Below the pieces are notes generated by a model. It saw nothing but the letters and a program-made list of their open reading frames with translations. It had not been told where the DNA came from and ran no database searches. A DNA stretch of 64,000 nt. Source: Hirudinaria manillensis. Its lineage: Eukaryota > Annelida > Clitellata > Hirudinida > Hirudinidae. The DNA lies in the NCBI GenBank assembly GCA_034509925.1, contig CM067531.1, positions 9,963,319 through 10,027,318 of the forward strand, read 5' to 3'. Positions 23,588 through 34,676 of this stretch are shown here, piece after piece. The position numbers and the translations under genes are program-made. Numbering within the stretch: position 1 is the first letter of the stretch; each line of letters begins with the position of its first letter.

Positions 23588-24322
23588 TCTTTTTGATGTT
23601 TTTGACTCGATATTCACCATTCACTTGTTCGATCCCTTTTAGTCCCTTTCGACATGAAATTAGCTTTTAGCAGATTGTCGCACATAGTTTGTTGGACGTT
23701 GATGGGTTCTAGTATGACTTTTTCGTAAACTTATACTTGTATTTATTACAACTTTGCTTTATTTATAATTTTGCAATGGGAACACGTTTATGGCATTTAT
23801 TTAATTTGAATGCAATCACCTTCACTACCCATCGAAGCATTGTATCGTTGCTAGGGACATTCTTGTGCAACGATCTCATATAAATCGTTACCGTACCTTT
23901 GGTTTTAGCTGATTCGGGTTATAAAATTCTAAGTTGAGAAATTGTGTTTTAAACGATTGCGAAACGATTTCGACTGTGCTTATCCGTCTTAACAGGAGTT
24001 AACTTTAAACGTTTTGAGCAAAATTGAATTCGGATAAAACAGATTCGGAGTCATTATTTAATAAAGATTTCATTCAGTGGAAAATTGTCGGTCCGTTGGA
24101 GTTTGTTTGTTGTTGCTAAGATTTTCGAGTCTGCTGTTCGGCCGGTTGTTCAGTTGCCGGTAAGCCTTTGTTGTTAGCTATTCCGAGATCTGAGTACATC
24201 GCAGCCTCGAATTAAAGTGATGAGGATCTGACCAACTATTGCCGTTGAACCTTTGTAAATTTAAAGCAAGAAATAAGTTTAAGCGATCAACTACCGACGT
24301 CGATACGAAAATTTTGAATACG
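23588..24322 (+). other. 3' flank of the 412-residue gene and KIF3B promoter/5' UTR
   Basis: AATAAA at 24060-24065 could end the upstream transcript. A possible KIF3B 5' UTR donor, TTGCCG|GTAAGC, lies near 24160. GTTGCTAGGGAC near 23849 is an imperfect RFX X-box (no central spacer). The TTG-initiated frame extending upstream of 24323 has no support as coding sequence. Confidence 0.4.
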
Positions 24323-26758
24323 ATGACACCCAAGTTGCCTTCGAAAACTGAAAGTGTCAGAGTGGTTGTCAGATGCAGACCTCTCGATGCAAAAGAAAAG
24401 GGTGCAGGACACAAAAGTGTGGTTGAAATGGATCAACAACAGGGATTGGTGGAAGTGAGCTTGGATGATGGAAACACAAAATCATTTTCATTTGATTCTG
24501 TCTATGGTCCTGGTTCAAGACAGAAAGATATCTACGATGAAACCTTTCGAGAGCTTGTACAAGCCGTTTTAGAAGGCTTCAATGGAACCATATTCGCCTA
24601 TGGTCAGACTGGGACAGGAAAAACATTTACCATGCAAGGCATCAAAGGAGATCCAGAATTGAAAGGTGTTATTCCAAATTCTTTTCACCACATATATGAC
24701 CACATATCTCAATCAAAGGACCAACAATATTTAGTCAGAGCCTCATATTTAGAAATTTACATGGAGGAGATAAGAGATTTATTACAGAAAGATCAGACAA
24801 AAAGATTGGAATTGAAAGAAAAGCCAGATGTGGGTGTTTATGTCAAGGAGCTGACATCCTATGTCACAAAGGATCTTTGCGAAATAGAAGGCCTTATGGA
24901 TCTCGGCAATCGCAACAGGTCGGTCGGAGCGACTAACATGAACGAACAGTCTTCAAGATCTCATGCCATTTTCATCATCACTGTTGAATGTGGCGAGATT
25001 GGACTGGACAATGACAAACATTACAGGGTGGGGAAATTGAACCTGGTGGATCTTGCAGGAAGTGAAAGACAAAGCAAGACAGGTGCTGAAGGAGACCGAT
25101 TAAAAGAAGCTACAAAAATCAACCTGAGTCTATCTGCACTTGGAAATGTGATATCTGCCTTGGTCGACGGAAAGAGTTCTCACATACCCTACAGAGATTC
25201 AAAACTCACGAGACTTCTCCAAGATTCACTCGGGGGAAACGCAAAGACCGTCATGGTGGCAAACATCGGACCTGCGAATTATAACGTCGATGAGACCTTG
25301 ACAACGCTAAGATATGCCAGTAGAGCTAAGAACATCAAAAATAAACCTAAGATAAATGAGGATCCCAAAGATGCATTGCTGAGGAAATACCAGGAGGAGT
25401 TGTGCAATCTAAAGAAAGCTCTTGCTAACAGTGGTGTCAGATTGAAGAATAGACTAGACAAAGCAGAGGATGATGATGAAGACGAGAATGATGAAGATTG
25501 TGAAGATGAAAGCACGGTTTTGATGAAGGAAAAGGAAAAATTGGAGCAGGAAAAGCAGCAAATATTGAACAATAACTCCCTGATTGCAGAAGAGAAGCAG
25601 AAACTTCTCGTGAATTTGACAGAAAAGGAGAAAGCCCTGCAAAAAGAAAGAGAGACTCAAAAGGCTCTCATTGAAGCCATTCAGAAGAGGGAGAGCAAGC
25701 TGCTGACTGGGGACAAAGGAATTGTTGATCACACAAACGAACAGCAGAAGGCACTCGAATTGAGACGGAAGGAGATTGCAGAAGAGAAGAAAAGAGAACG
25801 AGAGATCAAACAAAAGTTGGAGGAACAAGAAGAAACGGCTCTCAATCTTACAGAAACTTTTAATTCCTCCCAGCAAGAGGCAGAGGTGAAGACAAAGAAG
25901 TTGAAAAAACTGTTTGCCAAGTTGCAATCGACCAGAACAGAAATTCAAGACATCCAAGAGGTTAATAGAAAGGAGAGACAGGAACTCGAGAAGACCCTGA
26001 ACGAACTCGTCAGAGAGCTTAAACTAAAGTCCCTCATTATCGACAATTTCATTCCGCCAGAGGAAAAGACGAAGATCATGTCCAGGGCTTACTACGACGA
26101 GAACAACGATGCCTGGAAGTTGAAGCCTTCCTCAAAGCAAGTAACGGACACCGTGCTCAGACGTCCTCAATGTTTCTCCAGCAACATGTCGTCCTCTGCC
26201 AACAAAATGGATCCTCTGAGCAATCTTCACAAAATTTGCTTTGGAAACTTCTTACAAGTATGTATGAACTAAGTCTGTTATGTAAACATCATATTCATTA
26301 CGATTCGTTTGGCTTGCCACAACTGAATAGCTTGGAAGAGAGAGTTTCACTTTTGCTACCACATTAAGATTTGTTTTTTTAGTTTTACGTCACCATGTTT
26401 TTGCAAATTTGCTCCTTTTTTTTTCTCATGTCCAATGCATCTCATGATTCTCTTTCTGAAATCTAATTTCTAATGGTTTCCACTTATTATGTATATTATT
26501 AAATATTTTCATTGTTTAAAGGTTGAGTTGGATCTCCCTGCAAGAACAACTCAGGATTACGAAGAACCGGCCGTCGCTCCAAAAATCCAGGCGATCCTGA
26601 ATGCTGCTCTCGTGGACGAAGGAGACATTGACATCAATACAAACGACCACTCAAACAAAACCAAAGCAAAGACCAACACCAAACCATCACACATCAAAAA
26701 ACCTCAAAAACATTCGGACTCCAACTATCCAAAATCTCGTGGGCTGGTGTACAAGTGA
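24323..26758 (+). CDS. KIF3B: Kinesin-II motor subunit KIF3B
   Basis: KIF3B pairs with KIF3A and KAP3 as heterotrimeric kinesin-II, the plus-end motor of anterograde intraflagellar transport and some axonal cargo. Exons 24323-26257 and 26522-26758 give 723 residues (human about 747). The ATG at 24323 gives [20 protein letters not shown], matching the KIF3B start. The motor domain covers residues 11-345, with P-loop GQTGTGKT at 94-101, switch [10 protein letters not shown] and switch II DLAGSER. An acidic [10 protein letters not shown] patch follows the neck, then coiled coil to about residue 595 with [13 protein letters not shown], and the globular tail [20 protein letters not shown]. The final [10 protein letters not shown] is the KIF3B C-terminus and excludes KIF3A. 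The only coding intron separates the tail, so motor and stalk are one 1.9-kb exon. It is convergent with LCLAT1. Confidence 0.96.
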
Positions 26759-26925
26759 CAAATGCTCATTATTATCACCTCATAGCATTTAAACTGTCTC
26801 TCATTTTCTTTGGCACGACATTCTATGCATGCAAACATCTGGTCCTCCGTCTCACCAGTACTTGAAGCGATTAACGTTCAAGTCACGTCAAAACAAATGT
26901 CACGACGATCGTATCGATGGGATCC

Positions 26926-26946
26926 TTTATTTCGTACGTCAATAAA
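26926..26946. terminator. Opposed poly(A) signals of KIF3B and LCLAT1
   Basis: AATAAA on the plus strand at 26941-26946 is the first canonical signal after the KIF3B stop, and it overlaps the LCLAT1 stop codon. TTTATT at 26926-26931 is AATAAA on the minus strand, eight bases after the LCLAT1 stop. Used together they would give antisense-overlapping 3' ends. Confidence 0.5.
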
Positions 26947-28733
26947 ATATCGATGTTTTGCAGTTCGCCGTCAGGAATTCCAGTCCGCCGAGTTTTGTAA
27001 ATAAAACGTAGGCAAAGCAGGAGACGAGAACGAAGAATTGGACGTAAATTGAAGAACAGCAGACGTAAAAGGAGATCGCGATGAACAACAACCACGAAAA
27101 AATGGTGACGTAAAGCAGGAGTCGAAAGAGGACGGAATCTCGTCGCAAGTTTTGCGGATGGTCTTTGCTTTCGTAAAGGTCTTTTAGGCGAGCCTCTTTC
27201 TCGACCCAGAGTCGTTGGCACCACTTCGCGAGCGCTTCTTTGGACTGAGGCAGTTCTGAGGAGTTGTATTTCTTAATGTGAAAGAACACCTTCTTTGGGA
27301 GGATACCCTTGATGATTTCTCTCTCGTTCTGAGGAGGTGTTGAGTCGAAGGAGATTGTAACGTCGTAGATTGCAACATCGCTCCACGCTATAAATGAATT
27401 AAAGTCAATACTTGATATCTCTTTTCTATGATGTATCTTATCTATCATATTTCTTAGTTTCTATTGTTGTTGCTGCCATGGTTATGATTAATAATGTAAT
27501 CATAAAATGATGAAAATCCCACATCATTGCGCTAATATAGCCATTAGGTTCATTGGCTTTTAACTATTGCAATTTAATCTTAGATTTATGTATCTATGAT
27601 TTTTTTTATTTAAGTATGCATACATTCTTCAATTGATTGGCTAAACATGTCCCTCACTCTTATAAAGTGTTGGTACGCACCATTTTGTTAGTTTAAAAAA
27701 ATGGTAGAACAATGCAACAACCTTTCTGCAAAGCACTTGTGATGTGAACAAAGCCAGTTGTTCTTGGATGGAGTACATAGTTGTAAATTGGTAGATTGTT
27801 TTCTTCAGCATAAAGTTTACTCCTTTGAGATGTCTTTTCATTCAAATCAGTGCCCTCAGGAAAAATTAATATCTGAAATATATGGAAGCATCTCTTGTGA
27901 GAATATGTAAATGCTGTCTTGGGTCATTGTGCATTGTGGGCTAATGGTCACACTTTGCATTTTCTTGACAGCATTTTGACTTGCTAACCCATTGCTAAGA
28001 CATTCGCATTTTGCTTATCATCATCTTCATAATAATCACAATAAACTAAACTTTGAAGACTAAAATAAACTCAAACATTATCCAAAGTAAATAAATTAAT
28101 TAAACAGAACTTACGTGTGATTTGTAATCCAATGATTTAAAATAACTGAGAATAACATCTAAATAGGCTTCATCATGTTCCCATTTTCTCTCCAGAAAAA
28201 GGAAGCTGGCTCCCTGCATTGCCCAGCCTGCCACCATTAATAATTAATTGAAATGCTACATCAAAGAATGGCTAAGTCTACTTTTGCTCACCAGCTCCTG
28301 GTACACTTTTTAAAGAAGACTTTAACACAATCTTCTCTCTGCGCACCTTTGTCTGCCTTATCAAAACACTCCAAAAATACATCCAGTCAAAACATGTTCT
28401 ATGGTTCATCAAAATCAAGCTCTGCTCATCTGCATCGATGACATCTCCTGTGGCAATCACTTCCACTGACAGGAATTTTTCTAATAAAGCCTAAAATTAA
28501 TAATGCCTTAATGCTTAATCAAATCAATGTTTGATCCGTTAACATCATCTAATGTTACTTACTGCCGCGAGCCATTCCCATGCACCGATGGCATGGTCGT
28601 AAAGAAATCGGTACCATGCAGGTTTAACAATATACGATACAACACAAGCGGAACCAAGAAATATAGAACCAAAAAAACTTGATAAAAATAGTATCAGGAA
28701 GTAAATATAAACTTTAAGCTGCTCTAAAGTCAT
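26939..28733 (-). CDS. LCLAT1: Lysocardiolipin acyltransferase 1-type 1-acylglycerol-phosphate acyltransferase
   Basis: This is a membrane acyltransferase of the PlsC/AGPAT family. LCLAT1 enzymes re-acylate lysocardiolipin and lysophosphatidylinositol at the ER and mitochondria-associated membrane. Five minus-strand exons (28733-28563, 28490-28292, 28227-28115, 27872-27722, 27387-26939) give 360 residues, against 376 or 414 for human isoforms. Residues 8-36 form an N-terminal membrane segment. The catalytic motif is NHRTCFDW (His87, Asp92), the substrate motif is FPEGTDL (165-171), and LHPRTTGF follows. Near residues 300-345 lie further hydrophobic segments. AGPAT3/4/5 share motifs, but SLKSVPGAGWAMQ and YNYVLHPRTTGFV fit LCLAT1 best. 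The donor after exon 4 is GTTGTT, off consensus but kept by phase. Confidence 0.9.
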
Positions 28734-29633
28734 TGTAGGATATCGATCACGAAGAATTCACAATAACGGAGGTCAAAAAACAGCTGAGACAGCTTAGCAA
28801 TAAAAGCAAAGATTCATATATTGGCACTTGATCGCCTTTTGTTACACAAAGGCTTTATGAGGACGAGGACATTTTTAGACACATGGCATTTTAAGGCTAT
28901 TAGTTATTCATAATAACTCCCGACCTGACACCACCTTATAGCCTGATATGACTATGTTATCAATTCAGATACGCATTTTCCACGTCAGTAGGCACTTATT
29001 TTATTTCTGGCTCATATATGAAGTTCATATCGAATTCTAAACCGCTAAACGTTAATATTAAAATATCGTTCATGTCATATTCACTGACTTTGTCGATTAC
29101 TTAATTTCCCCAAAAGCAATTTAATGCTCAAGAACTCCTGCAACCAATCGAACTAACTACCATCAGCGAGCATTCTGGCAGAATTAATTATCCAACCTGG
29201 AAATTGTTATTTGAAATGAAAAAAGTGCTGACGATAGTAGTTTATTTGGCGCTTCTATTGCTCACATCCTTTGGTCGTCTCGAGTGATTAAAATAAATAC
29301 TGCAACACATTTGATATTTATTCAATAATCCCCTACTATAATACATTTTAGAGGCAAATCCACAACAAACTCATCATGCATTCACTAAACATATATCAGA
29401 CCATTGCACAAACCCATTACAACATAAAATACGGCTCACAACATCGTTCCTAATTTATTTCATGCATTCATTAATTGATTATAAGACAATTTTGTGATTA
29501 TTGACTAATAAACAAATAAAATGTTAGCAAAAATATCTAAAATAATAAAGCTTTTGTTATTACTTTTTCCTAAGATACTAATATGAATTCAAATTCCCCA
29601 GACAGCAGTCAGTAATTAGCATTGCTGACCTCA
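28734..29633 (-). other. Between the PDZD8 stop and the LCLAT1 start
   Basis: Expected to hold the PDZD8 3' UTR and the LCLAT1 promoter. TTTATT at 29454-29459 is AATAAA on the minus strand, about 175 bases after the PDZD8 stop. No other gene is seen. Confidence 0.5.
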
Positions 29634-32600
29634 TTATAATTCAAATCTAACTTTTCCTTCACCTTCGTCATGTTCAGACTTTACATCCTTCTTTTTATCA
29701 TCTGAAGCGTTGAGATCAAAACTGATTTTGTTGGATTCATCATCAAAACACCCCTCTAGGACCAAACCACTGGGAGACTCGTGCAAGACATCGTCCACCT
29801 TCAAGATCGGGCAACTGCTCAAGTCTATCAATTCTCCAAAAGAGTCGGGGAGATATTCATCTTCCGGGGATGTGTCTGCTTCTATGCTCTTCTGACTAGA
29901 CGTTTCACTGGACTGATGCGATCGCAGCAGGGCTTGAACCTCAAGGAGTTCGGACTCTGATCTCAAGTCATCTTCGTCCTTCAGGAAACTGTTGACCAGT
30001 TGATGCTTCACCAGTTCTGACGAACTCTCCCCTCCTGCCAAATAATCCTCCACTTGAGTTTCTCCTATTTTGTCACTTTCCTCAAAGTCACAAGTGTCCG
30101 TTCCTTTGACCTCTGAATCATCAGGCAAACTGATTTCAACGTGCGGATCTACAGAAGCAACCTCAGAAGTTGGAAGATCGTTGAGGACCAGATTTTCAGT
30201 TTCCATTTGCAATGCCTTCCTCTGCCTCAGAGATTCCTCTTCATCCAAGCAGTGTTGCAGGCCAGCACAGTACTGTAGCATGAGGATTTTTAGAGATTTC
30301 AGCTTTTCCTCGCTGTTCTTGACCTTATCTTTTAGGGCCAACTTCATTTTTTTGTCAAGACTTTTCTTCTCCAAGACACGGAGATCGGTTTGGTGCTTGT
30401 TTTCCCTTTCTATTTCAGTCTGTGTTGTCAGTATCTTCAAAGATTAATTGCAAAAACAGTTACTGCATTATTACAATAGTAGAATTATAATAGTAGAATC
30501 TATAACAACGATGTTATAAGATTGCCAAAACTAATTATAAAAATGATAAATTGTTAAATAACTAAAAAAAAAAAGAAGAGCCATTGAAGTTAATTAAAAT
30601 TCTTCTGCTTTGAGCTGGTCAAAGAAATCAAAAACTAACAACTTCATCAAACTTTTCCTTCCTGAGTTCAAGGTCAAGGTCATTGTAGAGTTGCTTCCCA
30701 ATAGACTTGGCAGCCGTGACAATCTTCTCGTCTGCGTTCTCCTCTCCGTTGTTTTTCCAGTATTGATTTGACTTCTTCTTGCAGACGGTCGGAGGCTCGC
30801 CACTGTCGGTCTGCGACGTTATTTTGTCAATATTATTTATAATAGTTGTTAATAAATTGTTATAATATATAGTATAACAATTTGTCAAATTGTTATAATA
30901 TATATTATAACCATTAATATTTGGCAATATTAATCGTTAATATAATTAGTTAATAATATCAATAGTTAGTATTATTAGTCAATAATATTTGGGTAATTGA
31001 TCAGTGGAGGAGGAGTCATTGCGCTACGTTTGGTTTGTAGATTTCAACAACATTTGAAGTAGACTTCAAAATATTTCAAATATAAATTCAGATGTTTGGT
31101 TTGTAATGCATTATCGAAGCTAAAAACATCAGAGAAAACAAATTTTTTTGTTGTTGCAAAGCAAAAGTGCTTGGAGTGATAATCAGTGGAAACTGTTTTG
31201 ATAGAATCCAAAGACACACACCGGTGCTTCGGCAGCAGAGAGATCCTTGAGGGAGGAGGAAGAGGATTTCCTGTTGAGGTCGTTGGGTTGAGGAGGAAGG
31301 GGTTGCTGGACGACCTCGGGTGCTTTCTTCTGATCGTCAGGGGCCGATTTGTGGCGCTTCCTTTCACTTCCAACTAGTGTTGGGGATTAAAAAATATAAA
31401 AGAATTAATTGATTAAATGCCATTTTTTTCTGGCAGGATAATCTAAAATCCAATGGGTGGTTCATTTCTTTCAGATTCAGTCGTGAAAGTGTTTGGCATT
31501 TAGAAATGAAATTAAAAAACAAAAAAAAACCCAGCAAAATAAACAATATGCAATATAAACATTCTCACATTCATTTTCATCCACTTCATTATTTCCTGAT
31601 GAGAAAATTTTAAATTTAAAAATCTTTGCATTTGTACATCATGAATTTGATTAGCTGAAAATATAGATATGATATATATTGCATGTTTACATCAATCGAT
31701 CATTCAAAAATTATGAAGTCTGTTTGCATATTGAGCTGAACAAAATATCTTGAATCAAACATTCAATGTTGACTGTGCAACAACAATGATGTACAATCAT
31801 GCCGCAACAATAGCATACAATCACAACAACAGTGATACATAACCATACAACAATAATGGCATACAATCACACAATAACAATTTTGTACAATCATACATCA
31901 ACAATGGCTTACAATCACACATCAACAACGATGATATACAACCATGCAACAACAACAACAACAACAACAACTCCAGTGCATACCTCCCCCGACATCCGAT
32001 GCTTTCTGCAACGGCACACATGTCGTCTGCTGCTGACACTTGTCGATGCACTTCTTGTGACAAACCATGTTGCAAAGGGAACACATGAATGCAGACTTGA
32101 ACCAAATCTGTACCAAGCAAATGCCATTAATTAATTAATAGGGTTATTAATAATTAGGGTTAGGTTAATTAATTAATAATAAGTAATAATAAATTAATTA
32201 ATTAATTAAAAAGAGATAAAATGCCATTAATTAATTAATTAATTAGGGTTAGGTTAATTAATTAATTAAAAATAAATACAAAAGGACATAAAGCAAACGG
32301 AAAAGCAATAGACAAACGAAACCTTCTTGGAGCAGAACTTGCAATGGACCGCGGACTGGAACTGAACTGGTTGGAAGTTATGCAACTTGTCAGAGGACTT
32401 CCTGAACGTTCCAACGACGATGAAGAAAGTTAAACGAGTTAATCGATAAATAAATAAATTAATTAATAAATTAATAATTTCCAAATCGACTCTCTCACTC
32501 GGTCCTGGACTGGGTCATGGAGTTCACATTCTCTAAGTGAAAGCTGTCAAAAATGTCAAAGTTGTTGTCAAAAGCATCATCTTCTCTCGAGTAGTGGAAT

Positions 32601-34636
32601 CTCAGGAGAATGTCTCCGTGGCAGAGTCGGTCCTCGAAGCCCGAATGGGTGGAGATGGCCGCATACTGCTGTCGTCTTTGGGGAGTCAAAAAACATTTTT
32701 TAAATTATTTAAATTAATTTTTAATTAAAATTAATTAATTTTTTTAATTATTTAAAAAATCATTTAAAAAATCTTAAAATAGAGATTTTAAATGGTCACT
32801 GCAACATATTTAAATGCTCATCATCATCATCCGATGCCAACCAATAGGGTACCATGAAAATGTAAACATGTTTATGTTAATAGCGAACTTACCCCATGCC
32901 GATCTTGGACTGGGAGGGAACCAAGTTGAAGGAGTTGGTGAAGTCGCCCTGGAGAGTTGTCGAGCATTCCAGGGCCACGTCCATCAAGGAGATGCTCACC
33001 TAAAGAATCAATGAAATTAAAATCAATTGAAGAATTTAAATCAATCCATCAAGTAATCAATCATAATTGATTGAATTGATTAAATTATATTTAATTACAT
33101 GCATCTAAATTAAAATGAAATTATATCAATTATATTTAAAATGAAAATATATCAAAATAATCAATAATTGATTAACTTGATTAAATAAATTATAATTTAT
33201 TAACTTGGTTATTATAAATTATAAATCACAATCAATTAACTGCTGCATCCAAGTTATGACTAACCATCATCTCGTTAATATGTAAAGTAATACGGCCATA
33301 ATAAAAAGCACCAATCTCCGGTCTCCACTTACATGACCCAGTAGAGAGTCCTTCTCGACCTTGGTGACCTTGAGCTGCTTGTCGACCTTTTCGACCTCTC
33401 GACACCAGACGCAGATGTTCAGGTAGTTGTGGTGTTCCTTCACGTCGAATTTGAACCTTTGGTTGAAGACCGGATTCTGAAGAGGAACGAGAGAACGGAA
33501 CTCGATCAGACGGATGAGTGAAAAAGATGAATAAATAATGTGTAAATCAATGATTTGAATAATAAATATTAAATACATTTGAGAAAGGGAGTGAATGTTT
33601 TGCAACACCCGAGACCATAATTGATGTGAAATATTTTTAAAAATAAATGAAATTAAAATTATTTAAAATAGTTTTAATGTTTGCACCAATTAATCTATAA
33701 TAAAGAATTTGTTTTTTAAATTCCCAAAGAGCCTGCATTTCTCGATCACATTCTCTGATTAAATGTAAATAACAAGAAATCAGTAATAAAAAAATAATAA
33801 CGTTTTCAAAAAGTCCTCAAATAATTAAATAACTAATTAATTAATTAATTAATTAATTAAGGAGCTTCATGGAAAAACAAATGGAAGACCTCAGCAACAA
33901 CCAACCTGACAAGACATGAAAGGTCTCGTCTTCTTCAGAACGGACTCCCCGTTGGTAGGTTCGCCGATGTTCAAATCCTCGCTTTTCGTCGGATTCTGAA
34001 AACAGAAAAACAATTTTTAAAACTAAAGACTGAAAATCAGCGTTTGAAAAACAACAGCAACAACAACGACAGCATCAACAACAATAACAACATCAACAAC
34101 AGCGCAACTGCCTGAACTTTGCACAGTCGAATTATCGAATCAAATTTATCGATCCATCGATGAAAATAATTTCCAAACATTCACGAGATATCAAGAATGC
34201 ACAGTCACGAGCTCAAATATTTAACAATATTTGCCTACGGTCTGCGTTTAAAAAGATTTTAAAAATAAATAACAAAAAATACTCGTAAACATTGCCGAAT
34301 AATTACATAAGCCAGAAGGTTCTCCACGAAGGCCTCTTCTGACTTTCCATTCGCCAACGAAGCAGACGTCGACTCCTTGTCCTTTCCTTCGAGCGTCTGC
34401 GCCGACCCCGTGCTCCTCAACTGCGACCCCTCCGAGTGACCCGGGGACCCTTCGACGTGGTTCGCGACGGACAGGGACTCCTGAGACCCTTTCGAGAGGG
34501 TGGCATCCTTCCTGTCGAGTTCCTTGGTCAGAGCTGCCAAAGAATCCATGCTCGGAACCTGTGGAGGGAATTTTGATAAAAAAAGTTGACTTCATTTTGC
34601 AAGTAAATGCCTTAATAAGTAAAACATTTTCACTGT

Positions 34637-34676
<40 letters not shown>

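Noticed and set aside
24239-24322. N-terminal extension of KIF3B starting at 24239
   Set aside because: The codon is TTG, not ATG, and the added residues have no family counterpart. The ATG at 24323 gives the conserved kinesin-II start.
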